From Myoxocephalus aenaeus (lineage: Eukaryota > Chordata > Actinopteri > Perciformes > Cottidae): DNA of 64,000 nt. Below, in pieces: positions 50,530 through 61,601 of the stretch; positions within the stretch are counted from its first letter, which is position 1, and each line of letters begins with the position of its first letter. Location: assembly GCA_038501785.1 (NCBI GenBank), contig JBAMJR010000240.1:484001-548000 (forward strand), in the 5' to 3' direction. The notes below the pieces were generated by a model. That model searched no databases, was not told the origin of the DNA, and worked only from the letters and a program-made list of their open reading frames with translations. Position numbers and translations under genes: made by a program.

Positions 50530-50538
50530 GTATCCTTT
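50530..50538 (+). other. U12-type 5' splice site
   Basis: The intron starts GTATCCTTT, identical to the U12-type consensus (R)TATCCTTT. The exon-side context is CAGA. As a U2 site it would be weak because +4 to +6 are T, C, C. Confidence 0.85.
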
Positions 50539-53500
50539 CATCGTCGTCGCTCCTCTTTTTGTCCGTCCCTCTTTCTCTAACTCATTCCTCCAGCTCACAC
50601 TTATTTATATGCATCCATATGGATTTATTTATGTGAACACTTTTCTCTTTGTTTTTTATCAGGGTTTCAGTTGGAAAATGTGTTGTCTATCTGTGCATTC
50701 CTGTGCATAACAATCACGTGAATTTTCATATAGAGGCATACAATTTTAGGATATGTAACATGGTACAATGATCTAGATTACAAAAGTGAATTTTGTATGA
50801 AAGTAAGGGAAAACAATGCCCTGTCTAACATAACATGTTTAACAGAATTTAACATGTGATAAATTGACAGAAACGCACAGGGTGGTATATTGAATGTAAA
50901 ATGTGAAATCACAGACTCAGGCACATGTGCTTTTCACACACATCCCATGAAATATATCATCTTTACATGTGCAGTGTAAGATTTCACATGTGAAAAGTGT
51001 GTAAAATACACTCAAATGCCACAAACGACATCTTCTAGTTTCAACAAAAACTAAACATTTTAACATTGACGATGGCCAGATTTATTGGAGGACTATTAGA
51101 CTAGTTGTAGGTGTTATGCTAGGTGTACCTAATGACCAGGCAACTGTTTGTGTATGTAACATATACACACCAAAAAATAGTTTCAACCTCAGAAGTTGTA
51201 ATAGCACTGCTTCATCATTGTGCCAGCTGTTATCATCTATTGAACATCTTGCAATTAAAGCCATTATTATTGTATTTTAAACTCTTCCATGCTTGAATTA
51301 ATTTCTTTTGTGATAAATGTTGTCAGTTGCCCTGCTGTATAGTGTCTCTTGTAGGCAGTAACATAAACAAAAAGTAGAGCTGTGTGCTTGGTGTTTCTGC
51401 CTTGAAATCCGAGATCGGGTTGGAGTGAAGGAAGAATAGCCATCCACCTCTTTTATCTTTAGGCAAGAGCAGCAGATGGGGCACCCACAGTGACAAATAC
51501 CCGGCACTAGCGCTCAACATGGCATCTACCAATCCTAGCTGCCCACAATGCCATGTTAAGAGCACAGTAATTGCCATCCTGTCAGATTTTGTTTGAGACT
51601 TCATCTAATCGAACGCTAAGGCTAGGGTTAGGGCTTGATGGGTGTTTTAAAATCAGGAACAATCAAGGTTTGTTTGAAATGTTTTGTGTGGTTAAGTTTT
51701 ATGCCTATAATTAAGTTTTAAAGACAAATCTTTAGGTGAGTTTTTTTTTTTTGGTCAACATTTGTTCTTTGAATGGGTTATTGATCAACTCTGTCAGCTT
51801 ACAAACCATCTTGCTCTTCTTTTCTACCCATTTTACACCTCTCCTTGTCCAATCCCCTTTTTAGCCTTTGTTTCTTCCCATCTTCTTTTATCATTCTTGT
51901 CCTTTTTCTCCCATCCTCCCCGCTTTTTGCTTTATTCACTCGATATCTTAACGGACAAGAAAAAGAAATAAGGACTCGCTACAGATGTTTTATAGAAGCA
52001 GGAAATATAAATACACATTTCTTCCCCATTGACCGACATGGCACTTCCATATTTAGCTGTGCTTACAATATCTCTTTCTCATCTGGCTACAATGCTCCTC
52101 GACTGATCACAATACGACCCAAACAATAGCATTATGGAGCCTGTAAAACATACACACTTGGGCACAAAAAATAATACACCATTGACCGACTGCTTTGTTT
52201 CACAGAACAAATGCAAGAATGGATTGAACACAGAGAGAGAGAGAAAGAGGGAGAACAATAATTTGTTCTGGGCTCAGCCAAATTGTCCCATACTACAGAC
52301 ACTCTGTGCCATTTCCTCTCGCAGTCCCGCTGAGGAAGCTGTTGGTCTTAGCCTTGTGCTAATGGCCACTGTTTGTCTTACATGCCCTGATTGTGTTACC
52401 AGTGTTACAATAGAAAGAGATAGTGGGTTGTGATATGGCTCAGTTTTACACAGTGAAATAGATGAGAAGATAAACGGGAGGAGAAGTTGTGAATAGACGA
52501 CATTTTGATATATGCAGGCAATAGAATTCTCCCTTCCTTAGACGTTGTTGAACTCATTTCTATTGCAGAAACACTCACACACATACGCACACAGACACAC
52601 ATCATGGAGAGGAGACACTCTGCTGACCTTGAATACTCATGTTGAAAATCAATTGAAATGTTCCATTAAGGATGATTGATGCATGTCTACTTCAAGTGAT
52701 GGGAGCAAATATTCCTCCACTTTAATGTTCAATAGTACTCAAATCACTCTCTCTTTCACTTTTTCCTCTTTATTTCTTCGTGTGTGTTCGTGCATGCGCT
52801 GACCTCTCCCCCAGTGGTGTGCTGGTGATGAGATTACTGTAAGCTGCTCTGCTCTTCACCTTGTCATCCCTATGCATAACACACTGATGCACAGGTGTCC
52901 AGCATGTGTGTGTGTTGTGTGCGTATGCTTGTGTATGTGCACCTGTATATAAATGTGTACTAACCTACATATTATAGTGTGTCTGGGAGGCCTCTTTGGT
53001 TTTGGATCAGCTCTCCAGATATCAATCCATCAATCAATTTATCACGCATTCCTGCTCTCTCGCTCTCTGTCTTTGTCAATTGGATTTGCCTCAGCTCTTT
53101 GCAGGCTTTAAGACAAGGAGATCCTAATTGAATTGCTTTGCAACTCCACAAGCCAGTGTATTACTAGACAACTTGACATCAATCGCCCTGCCTTTGTGTG
53201 CGAGAGGGACAGTGTGAGTTTGTGAATCTGTGGTTAAAAGCTTTCCCATTGATCCTGCTAGAGGCTGCTGTGATCTGCTTCTGCAGGCTGGCGCTCCATC
53301 CCTAGAGATCATCTCTGCTCACTCATGCTGTCTCTATGTGGGTGTCTACTATGTTTTTTATAACAAAACAAAAAACGTGGCTCATTCACCACGGCACACT
53401 CCAAAAACCCTCAGTCAGAGTAAAGCAAAATTTGAGATTTGTTTCTAAACACGTGAGAAGATAATTGCTGAATATATGTAAAAAGACGATATAATATTGA

Positions 53501-54324
53501 ATTGTGGAGTTAGACCGTTAAACTTGAGTGTTTTGGATTTATTTGGGGAGGCCTGGAGGGCCATGACTCGATGAGGCACTGGAGCGGCCCTTAGCATAGC
53601 GCCTCCCTTTACATGAAATGAAAACTAGAGCACAGAGCATCTGTGGTTCTTCTGCTCAATTGAGAGTTACACCACTTACTTACCACAGCCAACAGTTTGC
53701 CAGCTACACGAATCATGGCAGGCGGACCGTCAAAAAATCCATACATATTTTTTACCAGCTGTCCTGCCCTGTCTGTTTGCCTGTGATTTGAGGTGAAGGA
53801 TGAGTGCATGCTGCATGCGTGTTCCAGTTTAAATTGTGGTTGCATAGTAGGATCTGCTGTGGCAGTTAAAAAGGTGGATCAATTACGCCCCTGAAATGCC
53901 TCATTTCATTATCAGAATTTGATCAGTTTGGTCCGAAACATGTGGGAAGCCTAGAAGAGCCGCACAATTTAAGTATTTTATCCTCATTCAAGTTAGCGCC
54001 TGGAAGTTAGCCTGCTCGACAGGCAGGAGTCTCTGGTGTGCATGCTCCCCGTAGTGAGATGGACAACATGTTAACATATATATACTGTACCTGTACTCAT
54101 TGTGCATAGTTTTCAGAGATGGAAATCTTCAAATTCTGGTGGTTTTATTTTGAATGGAGGCCACTCGAGGCCCATTTGCAAGGATTGAGTAATTTTTAAC
54201 AATGTATTTTTATCTACTGTAAAGATATTTTCTACTGTATGCAAATAGAGATAACATTAATTTCATACGCGATAACCAAGCCTTACTATACAGTCGTGGA
54301 TGTTATCTGTGAGTCTTTGATGAA

Positions 54325-54332
54325 TCCTTGAC
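54325..54332 (+). other. U12-type branch-point motif
   Basis: TCCTTGAC matches the U12 branch consensus TCCTTRAC. The likely branch adenosine (54331) is 15 nt from the last intron base, inside the narrow spacing typical of U12-type introns. The sequence between it and the AG (ccgacggtgcgtcag) is not pyrimidine-rich. Confidence 0.83.
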
Positions 54333-54346
54333 CGACGGTGCGTCAG

Positions 54347-54413
54347 ATGTTCGAGGGCTGGCCGAAAGAAACAGACAAGCTGGAAAGTTTGGGTCAACAC
54401 AGGTATCTGCCAG
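54347..54413 (+). CDS. camkmt: camkmt coding exon D
   Basis: With the A from exon C it reads NVRGLAERNRQAGKF and then GSTQVSA, followed by AG that starts the next codon. This matches the mammalian NVQDIITRNQKAGVF segment in position and spacing but is more diverged than its neighbours. The acceptor lacks a pyrimidine tract and instead has TCCTTGAC 15 nt from the AG, as expected of a U12-type intron. An internal gt at 54403 is not the donor because it would break the frame with exon E; the gtgaga at 54414 keeps it. The segment probably forms the helix between the cofactor-binding strands. Confidence 0.88.
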
Positions 54414-55390
54414 GTGAGACTATTTCCTTGGCTCTTTATCTTTCCTAAAATGTTTTTGTTTTCGATGTTAGATATCTAAATCTATTCATCAAGTCATGTC
54501 CAGTACAGTATTTGACCTCTGGCTGACATGGGGAATTCCTGTTTGGACCAACACATCTTTATATTTTATACAATTGTACTGTACGAATCTCTTGTATACG
54601 TTCTATGAATCACTGAATTAAAAGACAATAAAATCTGATTTGTATCTTGAAAAAATGTCAATTTTATAAAAATAAAACATGTTATGCCTTTCGTTTGGAA
54701 CAATAAAAGATCAAGCTTATTCTGTAATATCCATTCTTCATGTAGAATGTGTCTGCGTACCAGTAAGTGTGTGTATTTGTGTACATTCATGCGCATCCGA
54801 GCAAAATTATTTCCTCTGATGGAGATCGAGAAACCATTGAGAGGACTTTCCACTTCCTGCACCCACACACACACATTCCTAATATGCAAGGACAGGCTAA
54901 AACGTATTTAATTGTTGTCGCGGCCTCAAAAAAGGTATTTTATCATTGACTGACTGCTTTGCCCCCCTACCTCCTCCCTCGTTCTCTCTCTCTTCGTTTC
55001 TCCCTCCTGAGCATATTTACATGAGTGGACAAGGGAGTGAGAAAGTAAAGGTATAATTAGGCTACATTACTTTGATTGTTTTCGTTTCAGATTATGCCTG
55101 CTGTCATTGCCGCGCCGCAAGAGAGGGCAAAGGGCACGATGCGATTGGACAAGGGGAGGGAGAGGGAGGGGCATGCATGCGAATGAGTGTGCGCACATAG
55201 GGACCTCCTGCCGTGAATTGAGATTGTGTTTCTAGCAGGGCCTAATGTTTTGTTTACTGGGTGTTAATAATGCCTAATTAATAACCCCCCACTCTGCCTA
55301 ACAGTAGAGAAAGAAGGAAAATGGTGTGGAAAAAGAGATGGGGGGAGGACGCTGGCGATGGTATAGCACCACCCTTACACTATCTGGAAC

Positions 55391-55535
55391 AATTACATTA
55401 CATTTCATTTAGCTGACGCTTTTATCCAAAGCGACTTACATTTATACACCATAGACACAGCAACGGGGAGCAATTCGGGGTTAAGTGTCTTGCTTTTATA
55501 TCCAAAGAAAACCACTTTAGCCACTGGTAATCTAC
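55391..55535 (-). repeat. Fish retroposon fragment (SINE/LINE tail type)
   Basis: The motif GACGCTTTTATCCAAAGCG followed by ACTTAC and, further on, GGGGTTAAGTGTCTTGC is a very common signature in teleost genomes, preceded here by the ATTACATTACATTTCATTT tail. By the position of the tail, the element probably runs on the minus strand. The exact family (V-SINE or an L2-related LINE tail) is not certain. Confidence 0.6.
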
Positions 55536-56090
55536 TACAAAAAGTAAACTTCAATGCTGTTTAGCACTGAACAGGAAAATACCAAGTGGCAGATTGTCTG
55601 AGCGCCACGAGTGACCAGTAAATGAGAAGGACATTAATGAATTACAAACAACCATCTGGCCATTGAGACTGGTGGACACAAGCAAACCTGGCAACCCGTT
55701 CTGCCATCAATACAACGTAGAAAGTTCAAGAATTTGACTCAATCCCCACCAAACTACTAAAATGTAATATGTATTGCGCAAATAACTGACATAGAAGTAA
55801 CAACACATGTCAGAACTTGAAGGACAAGAAAGCATAAGCTTAACATTTTTTTTTGACGTTTTCTGTTTATTGGTTCTCCCAATTCTCAATAGCACATCCC
55901 ATTTTATATAACAATATACATAATTCTTGTTTTATTTGATAGTGTTTTCATAGTGTATATAGGGTTGTTTAGTAATGGGCAAAGCAGTTGTCTTATTGCA
56001 TTCTTAACTATTATATCTATATTATAAATCTGCTTTGTCGATGAGATTAGAAAGAGGAGGAGAGAGGAAAGTGTGGATGTTGAATAGCAA

Positions 56091-56194
<104 letters not shown>

Positions 56195-56456
56195 CATGGT
56201 GTAAATGTCAAGTGTCATGTCAGAAGCTCCTTCTCTTTACCTCACAGATGACATGTCGTCCCTCCCTGACACTTTCTCCAAGTCTCTACTGAAGCAGAAG
56301 AACAGTGGGTGTCAGGGAACGCAACGTGTTGAGAAGAGGGAAAAGAAGCGGTCAAAGACAAACTGCTCTTTGCTCGCTGTGCAGTCTCATGAACACGAGC
56401 TTTCCTCAGTCTGCAAATACTAAACTTTGGTTTCTGTGTTATGTGTGTGCTTACAG

Positions 56457-56531
56457 GGTGGTGAGGTGGGACTCTGAGTCCGACATTTCGGCACTAGAGG
56501 GTCACTTTGACATTGTCATGTGTGCAGACTG
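56457..56531 (+). CDS. camkmt: camkmt coding exon E (post-II motif)
   Basis: After one base completing an arginine codon, the exon reads VVRWDSESDISALEGHFD and continues IVMCAD, ending with TG of a cysteine codon finished by exon F. HFDIVMCADC is the strand-4 and post-II region of this lysine methyltransferase family, next to the substrate-lysine pocket. The acceptor ends in gcttacag with a T/GT-rich tract, and the donor is gtaggt. The in-frame TAG right after the exon is intronic. A (GT)48 tract lies 267 nt upstream and a (CA)n tract starts 20 nt downstream. Confidence 0.95.
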
Positions 56532-56548
56532 GTAGGTTCACATGCAAA

Positions 56549-56550
<2 letters not shown>

Positions 56551-56583
<33 letters not shown>
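56551..56583 (+). repeat. (CA)16 microsatellite near the exon E donor
   Basis: It starts 20 nt into intron E-F. A second interrupted CA stretch lies at 56699-56731. Confidence 0.95.
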
Positions 56584-56585
<2 letters not shown>

Positions 56586-57211
56586 TTCTTAGTGTGTGCG
56601 TTCATTGCATTCATTTTCACTTTTGTGTGACAGTTCTTGCATGGCCCCCCACCAGCGCCTGGACTTTCCCCTGCCGTGTCCACACATAGACACAGACAGA
56701 CACACACACACCAACACACACACACACACACACGCATACATACATGCTCAGATGCCCGTCTGCCTCCATTTTACACCAAATTGCCTCGTTTTCATGCTTG
56801 GTGTCCCAGCAAATGGATGACTTAGGCAAATTGCAAATAATTGCGCCTTGACAAGGAAAGAGACATAGTAAGATAAAGAAAGAGTTGAGGGCGGATGGAG
56901 GGAGGAGTAGAAATGGAGATGGAAATGGAGAGATAAGGCAACATAAACATAACAATTAGCCTATCGTTCATTGAAATGTAGATCTTGTGGCCAATTGAGA
57001 ATAACATATTTTTATCGCTCAGTTGTACCGTGTGAGGTAAACTGCATCATGATTTGTAGTGTACCCTACACAGCGACATCCTTGGAAAAAAACATGAAAA
57101 ATGGAAAGAATGATGATGTGAAAGCAATTGAGAGTTTGCATTGCTCTGTGATTCCCTACTTTTCTTTGTAGAAAATCAATCGAAGCCGATGGATTGTGAT
57201 ACCTTGACTTG

Positions 57212-57214
<3 letters not shown>

Positions 57215-57281
<67 letters not shown>
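57215..57281 (+). repeat. (AC)33 microsatellite
   Basis: Pure AC run. Confidence 0.95.
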
Positions 57282-57283
<2 letters not shown>

Positions 57284-57554
57284 CACACAGGTCTGTAATG
57301 GTAAATAAAAGGGTAAGTACACCTTGCTCATTGCATTTACTGCATCCTGGTCCCAGTCGGTACACACCCGCAGTATCTATTAGAAAGAAAAAAGTAAAAT
57401 AATGGAGAAATGAGCACATCATTATTTGAAAAAAAAATATTGACAGAAATGTAGGATGTTAGGATTTAAAACAATGTAAATTAATAGCATTTAAAGAAAG
57501 ACTTAAGTAGTGCCAACCAACCGGGCTCGACCAATACAAGTGCGAGTCAGTGCA

Positions 57555-57905
57555 TTTTGGGGTCCTGCTGGGGGTACTCCAATGCTCATGTGGGCAGCGA
57601 TGTAGAAACTTTTAGACGGCTGACACATGCAGCAGACCTTAAAATCAGCAGACAGATAGGTAGGCCAGAGGGTGTGCAGGCGTGGGAGGAGTATACGCAG
57701 ATCATAAAGAGGGACTATGTGTGAGTGTTTTAGCAGGAGAGGAGAACTGTTGACCTTTCCTGATATTGTCGGACAATGTAAGCAACACTTTGAGGAACCT
57801 CACCCTACTTCCTGGTGGAGCTCACTGAGGTAGTTAAAAAAAAATCTGCAGTGGTGAAGTACCAGGGATAGATCCACCGTGAGCTGCTTAGCATTTACAT
57901 CCATT
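57555..57905 (+). mobile_element. Decayed LINE fragment (endonuclease and start of reverse transcriptase)
   Basis: Near 57575-57620 one frame reads YSNAHVGSDVETFRRL, matching the DFNAHVGSD.ETW motif of LINE apurinic endonucleases. Near 57765-57820 another reads DIVGQCKQHFEEPHP, matching the DIVGRWKEHFEELLNP segment. At 57826-57890 LTEVVKK and, after a frameshift, CSGEVPGIDPP match the EVVKKLCSGKAPGVD start of reverse transcriptase. The motifs are in order but only about 250 bp apart, far closer than in an intact element, and stops and frameshifts interrupt them. It is a dead, internally deleted copy. Confidence 0.65.
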
Positions 57906-57930
57906 TACCACCACGCCTGCACACTGACAA

Positions 57931-57956
57931 ACACACACACACACACACACACACAC
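57931..57956 (+). repeat. (CA)13 microsatellite
   Basis: It lies just past the LINE fragment. Confidence 0.92.
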
Positions 57957-59205
57957 GCACGCACACAATGAGAAGATGGACATGCTGTTGGTTGAAGTGA
58001 AAGTACTTGACTATTTTCCAGCTTCACAAACACTGAACAAATGTAACTTGTGTACAGTGTGTGTGTGTGTATCTATCTGCACAAGTGTGTGCATGTGTGC
58101 TAAGTGCAGCATTAGCAAACACCGTTATCATTATTGTAATGTCACGGTCATTACAGGTAATAGTCAGGTACAGCACCCAGAGAGAGAAAGAGAGCCGGCA
58201 GCTAATAGAGGATATTTTACAGCGGACTAGTGTGTGCGACAGACAGAAGCAGAACAGAGTAAATTGCATGTGATTTTTTTTTTTTTATATTGCAAGTTCT
58301 TCTCAGCAGATGCACGCTTTAGTCACGGGTCTGAGCGGTGGGTGTGCCGCGAGATGCTTTTTCTCTGCGGTGCCGTCTTCTCTGCGTGTGTACGTGAGTG
58401 ACTGACAGTGTGATAATTGCAGTGGGGATGGTTGAAGAGTGATGGCTGACCGATTACTGGACGCATCGTGGCGATGATCACCTGCGAAAAGGTCAACAAC
58501 GCGGCTTCCACTCCGATTAATTATAGCTCCCACCGGTAGCAGCTGAACCACCGCTGAGAAGCGAGGGGAGCAGAAGAGAAGAAAAGGAGGCAAGGAAAAG
58601 GAGAAGAGTTTGATGGAACATTGTGTGTCAGCAGTCCATTACGGGCTAACTTCTTTGAATATCCTGCTTATCCTTGAAGAGTATTATGCAAAAGAAGAAC
58701 TGTTGAGTCTTGAGTGGTACAGAAAGTCAACCACTTTCTGTAAATATTGAATTGTAATACACTTCTTATTCTTCCTACTCTCTTCCTTTACCTTTGCAAA
58801 TAGAGATTAAGACACATTAACCGATAAAGGAGTGGTGGAGTGCACAGTGGAGCTGTGAAGGATGCTAGAAAGGAGATGGCTAAAAAAAACAAGTAGACGA
58901 TCAAAAGAATGCGGCTAAAAGAAAAATCAAAGAAACGCAAAACCAGTGAAGCTTGTTGTTATTCCACTTGGAAGTTTAACCTCCATCCACTGTGCACAGT
59001 CTGAGGGCTGTTGTCACATTCATCTGCTGAGCGAGAAAAGTTTCAATCTCAGTTGCATGATCCAGTCTTCAACTTTAATTTGTGGAAACTTGAAACCTGA
59101 AACCTCCAGTACACACACCCTGCACATTTAGGGGAATCCTTGTGTCCAGCAGTGAAACCCTTGAAGCAACTATTTTGGCATATTCCGTGACTCTAGATTT
59201 GAGAA

Positions 59206-59599
59206 CAGGGGCGTCAAACTCATTTTAGTTAAGGGGCCACATGCTGCCCATTTTTATCTCAAGTGGGCCGGACCAGTAAAATCACAGCAGAATAACGCAT
59301 ACATAACCACAATATTTCTCTATGTTTAAATCATTGGTGGAGGTTTTTGGATGATAAACCCTATTTTACGGTCTTTCTTCAATAAACTAGAAACATAAAG
59401 ACCAAAAATTCAGACATCAGCCCACTGTTTACCTGCCTGGGCTCTCCTCTGCAGATTCCCTCGCAGTTGGGCAATATTTTTAGTAATGTCAGTGCTGCAA
59501 TCAATTGCGACTGTGGCTCAATGGTTAGCATCCCTGTCTTACAATCAGAGGATCAGTGGTTCGAGTCCTGGCCCGCGGGTCGTATGTTTGACACCCCTG
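59206..59599. mobile_element. hAT-like non-autonomous element with tRNA-like 3' part, 394 bp
   Basis: It starts CAGGGGCGTCAAAC and ends GTTTGACACCCCTG, 14-bp terminal inverted repeats with one mismatch. The flanks TTTGAGAA and TTCTAGAA agree at 6 of 8 positions, consistent with an aged 8-bp target duplication. The 5' body (GGGGCCACATGCTGCCC and GTGGGCCGGACCAGTAAAA) is a family I recognise from many fish and other vertebrate genomes. The 3' third carries a tRNA-like segment that ends about 25 nt before the terminal repeat. Confidence 0.8.
59507..59576 (+). repeat. tRNA-like (SINE head) segment, decayed
   Basis: An A-box-like TGTGGCTCAATGGTTAGC (59512-59529) and an exact B-box GGTTCGAGTCC (59558-59568) are spaced as in a tRNA, with a CTTACAA anticodon-loop-like sequence between them. 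The acceptor and T stems do not pair properly, so it is not a functional tRNA. It looks like a tRNA-derived SINE head trapped in the hAT-like element. Confidence 0.6.
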
Positions 59600-59704
59600 T
59601 TCTAGAATATTAAATGAGGGTAGAATTTGATGAATTTTCAACAAGTAAATTGAGGAGTCATGACAGTCGAAATCTAAGCGATTCAGAGAGAGAAAGACAA
59701 ACAG

Positions 59705-59707
<3 letters not shown>

Positions 59708-59741
<34 letters not shown>
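59708..59741 (+). repeat. (GT)17 microsatellite
   Basis: It lies about 100 bp past the hAT-like element. Confidence 0.94.
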
Positions 59742-59750
<9 letters not shown>

Positions 59751-60993
59751 CTTAGGCAGAGGGAGGGATTCCTGCAGTGTGCATGTGTGTGGCAGAGGAT
59801 CCTTGGCTGGGATGTTGGCATGTCTGCTTTCTCCAAAAGCTGTCCATGTGTGGGCTCTGAGATAAAGCCCTGTTTATGTGTGTGTTAGTTTGTGCGTGTG
59901 TGCATTTGATCTATTTTTGCACTGTATCTATGTAATTTGCATAAATCCACACGGCACTTTTGATGGACACCTTTTTTGTGTTTCATTTAAGAGCCGACTG
60001 TCAGTTAGCTGGATGGAGCAGTTCTCCTCAGACAAACACAAACACATCACTGCTGAAATCTTCATGTGATGACATGGCACAATAGGCCTGGGCTGGTCAC
60101 AAATATGTAATGGCAGTCTGTTGCATGTGTGGCGACAATGAGAAAATCAATAAAGCGGGTGCTGCTTGCAGGTCATGATCAAGAAACATTTCATTATGTT
60201 TAATTTATTATGCAAAAACATCCTCACCCTCTTTGGGACTTTTTCTTTACTTTCATCTGCATGATTGATCAGAATATGTCAATTCTGGAAGATCTTAAGC
60301 CAAGGTTAATGCTTCATGAGATTCTGGAAATCAATATCACATTGCTGATACAAATTAAGTCAATATTGTACTGTCAAACAAATTATTGCATCAAGTAATT
60401 TAAATTATTATAATTTTGATTAAGGCATGATTTATTGCATTTCTTGTTTTTTTTCTTCTGTGTTATGCACAGAAGACTTCTGTCTCCCTCTAAGAACCAT
60501 AATTGTCTTTTATCTGTTTCCATTATATGATTTTCCTCAGAATTGCCTTCTTTTTTTCATCTTCTATAGCAGCACTTGGTTTGGTTTTTCATTTTCTGAC
60601 ACTAAACTTGTTCTACATACGACTCCAAATTAAGATGATTAGAATATTTGCCTGAGGTCGAGAGAAAAATGTTACCCAGACTAAAGTAATGAGATATATA
60701 TATATATATAATATAAATATATTGACCTTGCGTCATCAGGCCTTAATTGTGTCAGTGCTACATTTTTTTTATTCATCTGTTTCTCAGATGAATAAATATT
60801 TAGTATTCACATAATTCTTTGCCCACAAAAATACTAGGTATGGTATGTTAATTTATTTTAGATTCAGTTTCAGTTAATATGAGTAAAAACAAGAGGTGTC
60901 CAGCCTTTTTACCACTTCAACAAAGTTGTTCTTTGAGCCACACTTAATGTCTTTGCCAAGAAAAGTGTAAGTCGCTTTCTAAGAGTGACCTTC

Positions 60994-61026
<33 letters not shown>
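60994..61026 (+). repeat. (CA)16 microsatellite
   Basis: Pure CA run. Confidence 0.94.
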
Positions 61027-61030
<4 letters not shown>

Positions 61031-61553
61031 GTGTACTGCTTAATAGGATGAAAGAGTGAAACCAGCGTTGAGCTGCATGATAGTTTTGGTGTTAACTGAG
61101 TTTTTAAGAGGATATAGGTTAACACACTGCATTTGTTGTGTGTGTTGCTCTGTTTCTTTTTGTTTACATGGCCATAAGGTTGATACTCCAATCTTAATTG
61201 GTTTATTCTTGTTTTCCCACATGACATAACAAGTAGTACGAGTTTCCAGGATGGACTGGAATTAAATAATCTGAAATTTAAAAAAAATACACGTCAACAA
61301 AATTTACAAAAAAAATGAATCATACTGAAAGGCCTACTACTTACTGACTAATAGCGGCAAGTTTGTCATTTCAAATTTGGACATTTAGGAGGAATTTTGG
61401 GATGAAAAACATGTACATATTATCCATTGAATTTCCACTTAAAGAATGCTTAATAGATGATGTCATGTCTTTCCATGGACTCACCCTCAACTCTTATCGA
61501 CATCCTGTATGTTCACATATGTGTGCAAGCATACAAATATAGCAGCAACGCCC

Positions 61554-61555
<2 letters not shown>

Positions 61556-61599
<44 letters not shown>
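61556..61599 (+). repeat. (CA)22 microsatellite
   Basis: Pure CA run. Confidence 0.94.

Positions 61600-61601
<2 letters not shown>

Larger units (their letters stand above)
50530..54346 (+). other. camkmt: camkmt intron C-D, probable U12-type (minor spliceosome), 3817 bp
   Basis: The donor GTATCCTTT, the branch motif TCCTTGAC and the missing pyrimidine tract together mark a GT-AG U12-type intron in phase 1. It is almost free of long microsatellites, unlike every neighbouring intron. Within it, 50640-54340 is mostly AT-rich unique sequence. Short pieces (for example around 51110-51150) look like fish interspersed repeats but are too decayed to assign. Confidence 0.8.

Noticed and set aside
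51108..51150. Fish repeat end resembling GGTGTACCTAATAAAGTGGC
   Set aside because: Only GGTGTACCTAATGACC is present, too short and diverged to call.
51323..51604. 93-codon minus-strand frame in the U12-type intron
   Set aside because: No family resemblance, and antisense to a well-supported intron.
51620..51632. Interstitial telomere-like TAGGGTTAGGG
   Set aside because: Only two units, expected by chance in a window this size.
54403..54408. Alternative donor gtatct within exon D
   Set aside because: Using it would put exon E out of frame, while gtgaga at 54414 preserves the reading frame.
59507..59576. Functional tRNA gene
   Set aside because: A and B boxes are present but the acceptor and T stems do not pair, and the segment is embedded in a transposable element.
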